From the NCBI RefSeq assembly GCF_013364155.1, contig NZ_CP054916.1:5329001-5393000 (forward strand): a stretch of DNA of 64,000 nt, read 5' to 3'. Below the pieces are notes generated by a model. That model searched no databases. It had not been told where the DNA came from and worked only from the letters and a program-made list of their open reading frames with translations. Shown here piece by piece: positions 18,648 to 27,789 of the stretch. This stretch comes from Streptomyces sp. NA02950. Lineage in GTDB: Bacteria > Actinomycetota > Actinomycetes > Streptomycetales > Streptomycetaceae. The translations under genes and the position numbers were made by a program. Within the stretch, counting starts at the first letter, position 1. Each line of letters starts with the position of its first letter.

Positions 18648-20114
18648 ATGTCCCCCTCGGCCCCCGCGCCGGCCGATGCCAAGCGGCAGACCCCGGCGCC
18701 GCCCACCAAGGGCATCGACGCGTTCTTCAGGATCAGCGAACGCGGCTCCTCGGTCTCCCGCGAGCTCCGTGGCGGACTGGCCACGTTCTTTGCGATGGCC
18801 TATATCGTCGTGCTGAATCCGATCATTCTCGGGGCCGGTGAGGACAAGTTCCATCACAGCCTCGACAACGGGCAGCTGGTCACGGCCACCGCGCTGATGG
18901 CGGGTCTGACCACCCTGCTCATGGGGATCATCGGCAACGTCCCCATCGCGCTCGCCGCGGGCCTCGGCATCAACGCGGTGGTCTCGCTCCAGCTCGCCCC
19001 CAAGATGAGCTGGCCGGACGCGATGGGCATGGTGGTCCTGGCGGGCCTGGTGCTGATGATCCTGGTGGCCTCCGGGCTGCGGCAGCGGGTGATGGACGCG
19101 ATCCCCGGCGGGCTGCGGCGGGCCATCGCGATCGGCATCGGACTGTTCATCGCCCTGATCGGGCTGGTCGACTCCGGCTTCGTCACCCGCAACCCGGACA
19201 CGGCGCACACCACCGTGCCGATGGGCCTCGGTATCGAGGGCAAGCTCCAGGGCTGGCCGGTGCTGATCTTCGTGGTGGGCCTGGCGCTCACCTTCGTCCT
19301 GGTCGTCCGCAAGACGCGCGGCGCGATCCTGATCGGCATCGTGACCATGACGGTGGCCGCGGTCGTGATCAACGCGCTGGCCGCCATCCCGGACGCCGCG
19401 TGGGGGCTGACCGTCCCCGATGTCCCGGCGAAGGTGGTGGACGCCCCGGACTTCGGACTGATCGGTGATGTCAGCCTGTTCGGCGGCTTCCACGAGGTCG
19501 GCATCCTCACCGGCTGTCTCTTCGTCTTCACCGTGCTGCTGTCCGGCTTCTTCGACGCGATGGGCACGATCATCGGCGTCGGCGAGGAGGCCGAGCTCAC
19601 CGATGAGCGCGGTCAGCTGCCGGGCATGGGCCGGATCCTGATGGTGGACGGTGTCGCGGTCGCGGGCGGCGGCTTCGGCTCGGCCTCCGCCAACACCTGC
19701 TTCGTGGAGTCCACGGCGGGTGTCGGGGAGGGCGCGCGGACCGGGCTCGCCAACATCGTGACCGGCGGTCTCTTCCTGCTCGCGCTGGTCTTCACCCCGC
19801 TGGCCAAGGTGGTTCCGTCGCAGGCCGCGACGCCCGCGCTGGTGGTCGTCGGTTTCCTGATCATGGCGGCGAACGTCAAGGAGATCGACTGGAGCGACTT
19901 CACCATCGCGGTCCCGGCCTTCCTGACCATGATCTCGATGCCGTTCACCTACAGCATCACCAACGGGATCGGCATCGGTGTGCTGTCCTTCCTGCTGCTG
20001 CGGATCGCCACCCGGCGCACCCGGGAGATCCCATGGCTGCTGGGCGTGGTGGGGCTGTGCTTCCTGGTCTACTTCCTGCTCCACCCGATCGAGCAGGCGC
20101 TCGGGGTGGCCTGA
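18648..20114 (+). CDS. Purine/hypoxanthine permease, NCS2/AzgA type
   Basis: 488 residues with about 12-14 hydrophobic segments. GGLATFFAMAYIVVLNP (about 42-58) and the family signature in FGSASANTCFVESTAGV (about 343-359) are typical of AzgA-like adenine/guanine/hypoxanthine:proton symporters; the AGLGINAVVS segment (about 104) is the first half of the substrate site. TGAGGTC lies just before ATG 18648. The 170-bp upstream gap was checked for a purine riboswitch-like fold and none was seen. Confidence 0.9.
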   Translation: MSPSAPAPADAKRQTPAPPTKGIDAFFRISERGSSVSRELRGGLATFFAMAYIVVLNPIILGAGEDKFHHSLDNGQLVTATALMAGLTTLLMGIIGNVPIALAAGLGINAVVSLQLAPKMSWPDAMGMVVLAGLVLMILVASGLRQRVMDAIPGGLRRAIAIGIGLFIALIGLVDSGFVTRNPDTAHTTVPMGLGIEGKLQGWPVLIFVVGLALTFVLVVRKTRGAILIGIVTMTVAAVVINALAAIPDAAWGLTVPDVPAKVVDAPDFGLIGDVSLFGGFHEVGILTGCLFVFTVLLSGFFDAMGTIIGVGEEAELTDERGQLPGMGRILMVDGVAVAGGGFGSASANTCFVESTAGVGEGARTGLANIVTGGLFLLALVFTPLAKVVPSQAATPALVVVGFLIMAANVKEIDWSDFTIAVPAFLTMISMPFTYSITNGIGIGVLSFLLLRIATRRTREIPWLLGVVGLCFLVYFLLHPIEQALGVA

Positions 20115-20118
20115 TCCA

Positions 20119-20158
20119 CCCCCGGCCCGGAGCGCGCGCCCCCGGCCCGGAGTGCGCG
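20119..20158 (+). repeat. 20-bp direct repeat, two units
   Basis: CCCCCGGCCCGGAGCGCGCG at 20119-20138 and the same with one C-to-T change at 20139-20158, in the gap after the permease. Likely slippage product. Confidence 0.7.
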
Positions 20159-20180
20159 CCCCGGTGCCCGCCGGGGCGCG
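20155..20180. terminator. Bidirectional hairpin between convergent genes
   Basis: CGCGCCCCGG / CCGGGGCGCG, a perfect 10-bp stem with a 6-base loop, between the permease (+) and the RHH gene (-). No U-tract, as is common in Streptomyces. Confidence 0.55.
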
Positions 20181-20186
20181 GGCAGG

Positions 20187-20372
20187 TCAGCCGACCTGGC
20201 CGTAGAAGCGCTCCGTCTCGTCGACGGACGTCTTGAAACGCTCGTCGAAGTCCTCGCGCATGAGCGTCCGGATGACATAGTCCTGGACGCTCATTCCGCG
20301 TTTCGCGGCGTGCCGCCGGATCCGCTCCAGCAGCTCACCGTCCATCCGCAGGCTGAGCACCTTCGATCCCAT
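20187..20372 (-). CDS. Ribbon-helix-helix protein
   Basis: 61 residues, MGSKVLSLRMDGELLERIRR followed by HAAKRGMSVQDYVIRTLM, a typical RHH/Arc-fold DNA-binding domain: short beta strand then two helices. The C-terminal 18 residues (DERFKTSVDETERFYG) extend beyond the fold. No toxin gene is adjacent, so an antitoxin role is not supported; a small regulator is likelier. GTG 20402 is an alternative start adding ten residues. Confidence 0.75.
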   Translation of the reverse strand: MGSKVLSLRMDGELLERIRRHAAKRGMSVQDYVIRTLMREDFDERFKTSVDETERFYGQVG

Positions 20373-20473
20373 GCGGCCAAGGGTCGCCGCCCCGCGGGCC
20401 ACCGTGCGTCACTTTTCGGAGTCGTCTCACTCTTTTGGGTGACTCTGCAGTAGAGAGCTTCCGCGGGTTTTCC

Positions 20474-20499
20474 TTAGACGAGGTAATGAGTTATGCTAA
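20474..20499 (+). promoter_or_regulatory. MarR promoter and possible operator
   Basis: TATGCT (20492-20497) lies seven bases before ATG 20505, a leaderless arrangement. TTAG (20474-20477) and CTAA (20496-20499) are inverted around it, which would let MarR cover its own -10 box. The inverted repeat is short and weak. Confidence 0.3.
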
Positions 20500-20504
20500 A
20501 GACC

Positions 20505-20966
20505 ATGCCGGATCCGTCCCGTCTCCAGCCCTCGGCGGAGGCACCGCCAGACGACGCGACCGCCGTGAACGCTCTGCGGTCCGCAGTGATGCGTCTGTCC
20601 CGGCGGCTCAAGCACCAGCGGGTGGACGAGTCGCTCAGCCCCACCGAGATGTCGGTGCTGGGCACCCTCGCCCAGTGCGGCAGCGCCACCCCCGGTGAGC
20701 TGGCCCGCAAGGAGCACGTCCAGCCGCCGTCGATGACCCGCATCGTGGCCCTGCTGGAGGCCAAGGGACTGGTCGGGCTGGAGCCGCACCCAGAAGACCG
20801 GCGGCAGAAGGTCGTCTCGCAGACCGAGCGGGCGGAGGCCATGCTCGAAGAGAGCCGGCGCAAGCGCAATGCCTGGCTGGCCGAGCTGGTCGGAAAGCTG
20901 TCCGAGGAGGAGTGGGACGCGCTGCGCGCCGCCGCGCCCGTGCTGGAGAAGCTCGCGCACTTGTAA
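20505..20966 (+). CDS. MarR-family regulator
   Basis: 153 residues with a winged-helix core: TPGELARKEHVQPPSMTRIV (helix-turn-helix, about 62-81) and a wing with DRRQKVVSQT. It should form a dimer that represses its neighbour, the MFS transporter 30 bp downstream on the same strand. ATG 20505 is preferred over ATG 20493 because of the -10 box seven bases upstream, but GAGG at 20480-20483 could serve the earlier start. Ligand unknown; MarR-MFS pairs usually respond to toxic small molecules (inference). Confidence 0.88.
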   Translation: MPDPSRLQPSAEAPPDDATAVNALRSAVMRLSRRLKHQRVDESLSPTEMSVLGTLAQCGSATPGELARKEHVQPPSMTRIVALLEAKGLVGLEPHPEDRRQKVVSQTERAEAMLEESRRKRNAWLAELVGKLSEEEWDALRAAAPVLEKLAHL

Positions 20967-20996
20967 GAACCCCGAGCCATCAGGAGGCGAAGCCAC

Positions 20997-22370
20997 TTGA
21001 GTACGGGACCCGGAGCAGACTCCGCACCCGCACCGCACCCCCACTCCGACTCCCGCACCCCCGTCGCCCCCGCGACAGGGCGCGCCAAGGGCGGTACCTT
21101 CCGTTCGCTGAAGGTCCGCAACTACCGCCTCTTCGCCACCGGCGCCGTCATATCCAACACCGGCACCTGGATGTCCCGGATCGCCCAGGACTGGCTGGTG
21201 CTGAGCCTCACCGGCTCCTCCACCGCGGTCGGAATCACCACCGCGCTCCAGTTCCTGCCGATGCTGCTCTTCGGCCTGTACGGCGGGGTCATCGCCGACC
21301 GCTACCCGCGCCGTCGGCTGCTGCTGGTCACCCAGACCGCGCTGGGGCTGTGCGGTCTGGCGCTCGCCGCGCTCACCCTCAGCGGCCATGTCCAGGTCTG
21401 GCACGTCTATCTGATCGCGTTCCTGCTCGGCGTGGTCACCGTCGTCGACAACCCGACCCGGCAGGTCTTCGTCAACGAGATGGTCGGCCCGCACGAGCTG
21501 CGCAACGCGGTCAGTCTGAACTCCGCGAACTTCCAGTCCGCGCGGCTGGTCGGCCCGGCCATCGCCGGTGTGCTGATCACCGCCGTCGGCAGCGGCTGGG
21601 CGTTCCTGATCAACGGCCTGTCCTTCGGCGCCCCGCTGATCGGCCTGCTGATGATGCGCACCAGCGAGCTGCACACGCATCAGCGGACCCCGCGCGGCAA
21701 GGGCCAGCTGCGCGAGGGGCTGCGCTATGTCGCCGGGCAGCCCGATCTGATCTGGCCGATCGTGCTGGTCGGCTTCATCGGCACCTTCGGCTTCAACTTC
21801 CCGATCTGGCTGAGCGCCTTCGCCGACGATGTCTTCCACGCGGGCCCCGGGACATACGGCCTGCTCAACACGTTGATCGCGATCGGTTCGGTGACCGGTG
21901 CGCTGCTGGCGGCCCGCCGCGTGGTGGCCCGGCGGCGGCTGCTGGTCGGGGCGGCCCTGATGTTCGGTGTGCTGGAGATGGCCGCGGCGGTGACCCCGGT
22001 CTTCTGGCTCTTCGCCGCGCTGATGGTGCCGATCGGCATCTTCAGCCTGACCTTCAACGTCACGGCGAACTCCAGCGTCCAGCTGGCGACCGATCCCGCG
22101 ATGCGGGGCCGGGTGATGAGCCTGTTCATGATGGTCTTCGTCGGCGGCACCCCGATCGGCGGCCCGCTGGTCGGCTGGCTGACCGACACCTTCGGCGCCC
22201 GGGTGGGCTTCGCCGCGGGCGGGCTGGTCTCGGCCGCCGCCGCGGTCGCGGTGGGCGTGATCCTGGTCCGGGCCGGGGGCCTGCGGATGAAGCTGGACCT
22301 GCGCCGGGGACGTCCCCATGTGGTCTTCGTCCCGCGCACCGAGGAGGAGCGGCTGGCCCCGGCGGCCTGA
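20997..22370 (+). CDS. MFS transporter, MarR-linked (enterobactin/macrolide exporter-like)
   Basis: 457 residues starting at TTG 20997, with AGGAGG nine bases upstream. It belongs to the MFS_3-like group: TFRSLKVRNYRLFATGAVIS (about 37-56), GTWMSRIAQDWLVLSLT, motif A-like GGVIADRYPRRR (about 99) and VVDNPTRQVFVNEMVG (about 154), all typical of this family. About 12 membrane helices. It is probably co-transcribed with, and repressed by, the MarR gene; efflux is the likely role. Substrate unknown. Confidence 0.88.
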   Translation: MSTGPGADSAPAPHPHSDSRTPVAPATGRAKGGTFRSLKVRNYRLFATGAVISNTGTWMSRIAQDWLVLSLTGSSTAVGITTALQFLPMLLFGLYGGVIADRYPRRRLLLVTQTALGLCGLALAALTLSGHVQVWHVYLIAFLLGVVTVVDNPTRQVFVNEMVGPHELRNAVSLNSANFQSARLVGPAIAGVLITAVGSGWAFLINGLSFGAPLIGLLMMRTSELHTHQRTPRGKGQLREGLRYVAGQPDLIWPIVLVGFIGTFGFNFPIWLSAFADDVFHAGPGTYGLLNTLIAIGSVTGALLAARRVVARRRLLVGAALMFGVLEMAAAVTPVFWLFAALMVPIGIFSLTFNVTANSSVQLATDPAMRGRVMSLFMMVFVGGTPIGGPLVGWLTDTFGARVGFAAGGLVSAAAAVAVGVILVRAGGLRMKLDLRRGRPHVVFVPRTEEERLAPAA

Positions 22371-22488
22371 GCGCTCCGCGGGAAGTGCCGCAGGGTGCGG
22401 TCGTCCGTCCGCGGCCGCCTCGCGGCTGGTCGCGCCCCCGCGGCGGAGCCGCACATCGACACAGCCCCGCGCTCCCTCGGGGCGTGAC
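22371..22488 (+). repeat. Streptomyces intergenic repeat, copy B
   Basis: Starts at the base after the MFS stop codon, as copy A does at its gene, with the same GCGCTCCGCGGGA opening and the same GCGGCGGAGCCGCACATCGA block (about 22440-22459). Confidence 0.8.
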
Positions 22489-22539
22489 CGCACCGCGCCG
22501 GACGGCAGCGAGGCCGATCAGGCCCTGTCCGGTGCGGTC
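22486..22539 (+). terminator. Hairpin after the MFS gene
   Basis: GACCGCACCG (22486-22495) pairs perfectly with CGGTGCGGTC (22530-22539); a GTCC beside the right arm can extend the stem. It abuts repeat copy B. Confidence 0.4.
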
Positions 22540-22611
22540 CCGGCGGCCTGGCCGACCAGGGCCGTGGCGCAGGGCCGCCCACCGGGGCGCCGACTGCGCG
22601 AGACTGGCCGG

Positions 22612-23175
22612 ATGAGACTCTTCGCCGCCGTGCTGCCGCCCGAGGAGGCCGTCACCGAGCTGGCCGCCCGGGTGGCCGCGCTGCACGCGCTGCCCGGCGC
22701 CGACGCGCTGCGCTGGACCGAGCGGGCGGGCTGGCACTTCACCCTCGCCTTCTTCGGCGAGGTGGACGAGGGGCTGCTGCCCGAGCTGCACACCCGGCTG
22801 GCCCGTGCCGCCCACCGCCATGAGCCCCATGAGGTGCGGCTCGCGGGCGGCGGCCGGTTCTCGGACCGGGTGGTGTGGGTCGGAGTGGACGGCGACAGCG
22901 CGGCCCTGCGCGGGCTGGCCGACTCCGCCGCGGCCGGGGCCCGCCGGGCCGGGGTGCCGATGGACCGGCACCGGCCGTACCACCCGCATCTGACGATCGC
23001 CCGCAACCGGAGCGCCACCAGCCTCGCGCCCTATGTCGCCGAGCTGGCCGACTTCGCGGGCCGGGTGTGGCCGGTGCGTGAATTGAGCCTGGTCCGCAGC
23101 CATCCGCCGACCCCGGGGGTCGCCGGGCGGCAGCCCCGCTACGAGGTGGTGGCGGCCTGGTCGCTCGGCGGCTGA
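22612..23175 (+). CDS. thpR: RNA 2',3'-cyclic phosphodiesterase (2H family)
   Basis: 187 residues with the two HxTx motifs of the 2H phosphoesterase superfamily: WHFTLAFFGEV (His about 42) and HPHLTIARN (His about 127). Bacterial ThpR/LigT proteins open 2',3'-cyclic phosphates on RNA to 2'-phosphates. Opens with MRLFAAVLPPEEAV, the typical start. GAGACT lies six bases before ATG 22612 (leaderless pattern). Stands alone between the MFS gene and the micro-ORF. Confidence 0.9.
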   Translation: MRLFAAVLPPEEAVTELAARVAALHALPGADALRWTERAGWHFTLAFFGEVDEGLLPELHTRLARAAHRHEPHEVRLAGGGRFSDRVVWVGVDGDSAALRGLADSAAAGARRAGVPMDRHRPYHPHLTIARNRSATSLAPYVAELADFAGRVWPVRELSLVRSHPPTPGVAGRQPRYEVVAAWSLGG

Positions 23176-23185
23176 GCGGCCCGGC

Positions 23186-23191
23186 TAATCT
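23186..23191 (+). promoter_or_regulatory. -10 box of the leaderless micro-ORF
   Basis: TAATCT followed by exactly six bases and then GTG 23198. Confidence 0.45.
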
Positions 23192-23197
23192 CGGGGT

Positions 23198-23287
23198 GTG
23201 GACCCGAAAACCAGAAACATGATCATGAGCGGCACGCTGGTGCTGATGCTCCTCGTCGTCGCCGTGGCGGCCGCGTTCGGGGGCTGA
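23198..23287 (+). CDS. 29-residue single-helix membrane micro-protein
   Basis: GTG 23198 to TGA 23285-23287. The peptide starts MDPKTRNMIMSG and continues with a ~17-residue hydrophobic helix ending in Phe-Gly-Gly. A polar, basic N-terminus followed by one membrane helix suggests a small inner-membrane peptide. The -10 box TAATCT six bases upstream gives independent support that it is expressed as a leaderless mRNA. Too short for standard gene callers. Convergent with the aldo/keto reductase. Function unknown. Confidence 0.55.
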   Translation: MDPKTRNMIMSGTLVLMLLVVAVAAAFGG

Positions 23288-23323
23288 CCCGCCGGACGCG
23301 GCCGCGCTCCGGTCACCCGACGG

Positions 23324-24319
23324 CTACCAGGCGAACGCCTCCGGCGACGGGCCGGGACCGGGGAAGATCTCGTCCAGCGAACCCAGCAGCTCCTCGCTCA
23401 GCGTCAGCTCGGCCGCCCGGACCGCCGACGCCAACTGCTCGGCGGTGCGCGGGCCGACGATCGGGCCGGTCACCCCGGGCCGGGTGAGCAGCCAGGCCAG
23501 GGCCGTCTCACCGGGCTCCAGACCGTGCTTGTCGAGCAGATCCTCGTACGCCTGCACCTGATCGCGCACCGCGGTATTGCTGAGCGCGTCGGCGCTGCGC
23601 CCGGAGGCGGTACGGCCGCCGCTGCCCTCCCTCTCCTTGCGGATCGCGCCGCCGAGCAGCCCGCCGTGCAGCGGCGACCAGGGGATCACCCCGAGGCCGT
23701 AGTCCCGTGCGGCCGGGATGACCTCCATCTCGGCGCGCCGCTCGGCCAGGTTGTACAGACACTGCTCGCTGACCAGACCGTAGGAACCGCGCCGCCGGGC
23801 CGTCTCGTTGGCCTGGGCGATATGCCAGCCCGCGTGGTTGGAGGAGCCGGTGTAGAGGATCTTGCCCTGCTGGACCAGGACGTCGATCGCCTGCCAGATC
23901 TCGTCCCACGGGGTGGAGCGGTCCACGTGGTGGAACTGGTAGAGGTCGATGTGGTCGGTGCGCAGCCGTTTGAGGCTGGCGTCCACGGCCCGGCGGATGT
24001 TGAGGGCCGAGAGCTTGTCGTCATTGGGCCACACATCGCCGCCGGCGCCCATGTTCGCGTACACCTTGGTGGCGAGGACGGTCTTCTCGCGCCGTCCGCC
24101 GCCCTGGGCGAACCAGCTGCCGATGATCTCCTCGGTGCGGCCCTTGTTCTCGCCCCAGCCGTAGACGTTGGCGGTGTCGAAGAAGTTGATTCCCGAGTCG
24201 TGCGCGGCATCCATGATCGCGTGGCTGTCGGCCTCGTCGGTCTGCGGGCCGAAGTTCATGGTGCCGAGGACCAGTCGGCTGACCTTGAGGCCTGTGCGTC
24301 CGAGCTGCGTGTACTTCAT
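23324..24319 (-). CDS. Aldo/keto reductase
   Basis: 331 residues with a complete AKR barrel: GTMNFGPQTDE, FFDTANVYGWGENKG (catalytic Asp about 46 and Tyr about 51), VLATKVY (Lys about 82), YQFHHVDRS (His about 126), and the NADPH-binding C-terminal part with IVGPRTAEQL. Matches the AKR family members of the YajO/Tas-like type in actinobacteria. NADPH-dependent aldehyde/ketone reduction; substrate unknown. ATG 24319 has CTGGAG five bases upstream. Confidence 0.9.
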   Translation of the reverse strand: MKYTQLGRTGLKVSRLVLGTMNFGPQTDEADSHAIMDAAHDSGINFFDTANVYGWGENKGRTEEIIGSWFAQGGGRREKTVLATKVYANMGAGGDVWPNDDKLSALNIRRAVDASLKRLRTDHIDLYQFHHVDRSTPWDEIWQAIDVLVQQGKILYTGSSNHAGWHIAQANETARRRGSYGLVSEQCLYNLAERRAEMEVIPAARDYGLGVIPWSPLHGGLLGGAIRKEREGSGGRTASGRSADALSNTAVRDQVQAYEDLLDKHGLEPGETALAWLLTRPGVTGPIVGPRTAEQLASAVRAAELTLSEELLGSLDEIFPGPGPSPEAFAW

Positions 24320-24440
24320 GGCTCCAGCCAAGCCCTTGGAGTGCGCTTCAATCAAGGGGGTGGGGCCGGAGAGCGGCGGGGCACTCCGGGTGATTACGGC
24401 GGAAACCGCACCGCGGGAATTCCGCCGCGAAAAACCCGAG

Positions 24441-24480
24441 GGCCCGCGTTTTGACCCCCCGTGCGGTCAAAATGCGGGCC
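24441..24480 (-). terminator. Strong hairpin downstream of the membrane protein gene
   Basis: GGCCCGCGTTTTGACC pairs with GGTCAAAATGCGGGCC: 16-bp stem with one wobble pair, 8-base loop. It lies 55 bp after the stop of the leftward gene at 24535. Confidence 0.65.
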
Positions 24481-24534
24481 TGCGGATTCCACCGGATCCG
24501 GCTGGTGCGGCGGAAGTGTGAAAGATACGTGAAA

Positions 24535-25077
24535 TCAGTTGCTCTTGCGGGCCTTCATGAATCCGACGAGGCCGAGCGCGAGAGCGAGCAGGCCGCCGAT
24601 CAGAACCATGTAGATCCCGGGGCCGGCGGTGAACTTGTCCGAGAGCTGGTCGGCGACTTTCTCGGCCTGCTCGGTGGAGGCGCCCTTTTCCTCCAGGTAC
24701 TGGGCGACCAGGCGCGCCGGGTCGGCCATGTTGATGGCGGCGACGACAGCGGCGCCCGCGCCCAGAAGCCCGCCGCCGATGTAGAGCGGGGCCTTCGGGC
24801 GCGCCAGCGTGACGATGAAGAGCACCGCCGCGACCAGGGAAATGATCAGTGTGATGACACCGTCACCGTCCATCCCCTTGATGCCACCGTCGGACATGTC
24901 CTCCTCGGAGACGACCCAGTTCACCAGCGAGCCGACTGCGGCGACGAGGGAACCCACGAGCCCGAGGATCGCGAACTTCTTCGGCAGTGCGGCCGGTGCC
25001 GCACCGCCGTTCTGCGGAGCGCCCGTATACGCGGGCGGCGCGCTTTGCGCATAAGAGGACTGGCTGTAATCGCTCAT
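24535..25077 (-). CDS. Four-helix membrane protein
   Basis: 180 residues: a Ser/Tyr/Gln/Ala-rich N-terminus (MSDYSQSSYAQSAPPAYTG), then hydrophobic segments at about 37-57, 73-93, 98-117 and 155-175, with a short helical region containing QAEKVADQLSDKF between the third and fourth. No domain recognised. The Tyr/Gln/Pro-rich N-terminus recalls small Streptomyces envelope proteins, but function is unknown. Confidence 0.75.
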   Translation of the reverse strand: MSDYSQSSYAQSAPPAYTGAPQNGGAAPAALPKKFAILGLVGSLVAAVGSLVNWVVSEEDMSDGGIKGMDGDGVITLIISLVAAVLFIVTLARPKAPLYIGGGLLGAGAAVVAAINMADPARLVAQYLEEKGASTEQAEKVADQLSDKFTAGPGIYMVLIGGLLALALGLVGFMKARKSN

Positions 25078-25085
25078 GGGCAGAG

Positions 25086-25115
25086 ACCGTAGGGCGGTCG
25101 CATTCTTTGGTGCAA
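25086..25115 (-). promoter_or_regulatory. Promoter of the four-helix membrane protein
   Basis: On the minus strand, TTGCAC (25110-25115), 18-base spacer, TACGGT (25086-25091), eight bases before ATG 25077. The 282-bp divergent gap to 25359 is unusually AT-rich for this genome around 25100-25200. Confidence 0.4.
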
Positions 25116-25359
25116 CGACCCCGCCCGCTATGCCGTCAATGACCGATAAATTTTCTGCCGAAATGATCCCCGGATCAGATCAAATTATCTGCGGTTCAGG
25201 AACGGAATTGGATTCCCGGGAATGAGGGACGGTTGTTGTCTTCCCGTAACGGGCGGCGATATGCGTCCGGTTCCTCCGTGCGGACCGGGGAGGCCGGTGC
25301 CCCCGGTGCGGTCCGGTTCCGGGCCCTGCGCGCCCCGGCGGGATGGCAGGCTTGGGCCC

Positions 25360-26361
25360 ATGCGTCCGCTTCCGTCTCTCATCGGTGCCGCCGTGCTGCT
25401 GGCCCTGCCCGCCGCCGCTCCCGCCACGGCCGACGACTCGTCACCGTCGTCCTTCCAGATCAAGGACCCCCGGATCGCCGAGTCCAGCGGGCTCGCCGCG
25501 AGCCGGGCCCACCCCGGCGTCTACTGGACGCACAACGACAGCTCGGACGGCCCGTACGTCTACGCCGTCGACAGCAGGACGGGGAAGACGGTCGCCCGGA
25601 TCGCGATGCGCGGGATCGGCAAACCGCGGGACGTCGAGGCCGTCTCGGTCGGGCCGGACGGCAATGTCTACGTCGGCGACATCGGCGACAACCTCGGCGG
25701 ACAGTGGCCCCATGTGTGGATCTACCGCTTCCCCGAGCCCAGGAAGCTGCGCGACATGACGGTGAAGGCCACCCAGTTCACCGTCCAGTACCAGGGCGGG
25801 CCGCGCAACGCCGAGGCGATGATGGTCCATCCGAAGACCGGCAAGGTGTACATCGCCAGCAAGAGCGACGAGAACGGCGGGCTGTACGAGGGGCCGGACA
25901 CCCTCTCGCCCTCCGGTGTGAACGTCTTCCGCCGTATCGCGCCCATCGACATGGAGGTCACCGACGGAGCCTTCGCCCCGGACGGCAGCAGGCTGGTGCT
26001 CCGCGGCTACTTCACGGCCGCCGAATACCGCTGGCGGGGCGGAAAGCCCAAGGAGCTCGAGGAGGAGCCGGGGCTGCCGCTCCAGCGGCAGGGCGAGTCC
26101 GTCACCTTCAGCCCCGACGGCGGCACCCTCATGTACGGCACGGAGGGCCGGTACTCCCGGGTGAGCGCCGAGGCCCTGGACGGGGAGCTGCTGCCCGACG
26201 CGACCGCCAAGGAGCAGAAGCGGAACGGCGGCGGCACGGCCGGCAGCCATGCCGAGCGCAGCGAGGACGACAAGGACCGGACGCTGATGAAGGTCGCGCT
26301 CACCTTCGGCGGGGCGCTGGTGCTGCTCCTCGGGGCGCGCAGGCTGTTCCGCCGTCGCTGA
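25360..26361 (+). CDS. Secreted, membrane-anchored beta-propeller protein
   Basis: 333 residues. A Sec signal peptide (RPLPSLIGAAVLLALPAAAPATA, cleaved about residue 24) is followed by repeated beta-strand blocks with VYVGDIGDN, VYIASKSDE and FSPDGGTLMYGTEG, typical of WD40/SMP-30-like propellers. The C-terminus has one hydrophobic segment (about 308-327) and ends RRLFRRR, a sorting-like membrane anchor, so the propeller is outside the cell. CAGGCT lies seven bases before ATG 25360. Ligand or enzymatic role unknown. Confidence 0.82.
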   Translation: MRPLPSLIGAAVLLALPAAAPATADDSSPSSFQIKDPRIAESSGLAASRAHPGVYWTHNDSSDGPYVYAVDSRTGKTVARIAMRGIGKPRDVEAVSVGPDGNVYVGDIGDNLGGQWPHVWIYRFPEPRKLRDMTVKATQFTVQYQGGPRNAEAMMVHPKTGKVYIASKSDENGGLYEGPDTLSPSGVNVFRRIAPIDMEVTDGAFAPDGSRLVLRGYFTAAEYRWRGGKPKELEEEPGLPLQRQGESVTFSPDGGTLMYGTEGRYSRVSAEALDGELLPDATAKEQKRNGGGTAGSHAERSEDDKDRTLMKVALTFGGALVLLLGARRLFRRR

Positions 26362-26372
26362 GACGCGCTACC

Positions 26373-26418
26373 GGAAAAGGGGTCCGCGGCCGCCGGAGCG
26401 GCCGCGGACCCCTTTTCC
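26373..26418. terminator. Perfect 20-bp hairpin between convergent genes
   Basis: Arms 26373-26392 and 26399-26418 are perfectly complementary (20 bp) with a 6-base loop CCGGAG, and the arms end in AAAA/TTTT on both sides, giving a U-rich tail in either direction. It serves both the propeller gene and serC. Confidence 0.9.
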
Positions 26419-26448
26419 CGGTTTCCCCGTCGAACGGGCGGATACGCC

Positions 26449-27579
<1,131 letters not shown>

Positions 27580-27789
27580 GTCCGTCGGCGCCCCCGCTCC
27601 GGCCTGCCGTCCAGCGAATGAGACGGTCTGTCCACATCTTGTTGACGCCGCTGTCCCTCCCCTGTTGACGCATCCGTCCACATGCCGTTGACGCCGGGGT
27701 GCCGGGCCATGGCGCCGCTCCCCGAACGGACGAGCATCCGATCGGAATTGGACATTCTCTTCGGGGCCCCCGGCGTGGACCATGGGGGC

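Noticed and set aside
20187-20372. Type II toxin-antitoxin system at the RHH gene
   Set aside because: No toxin-like gene within reach on either side.
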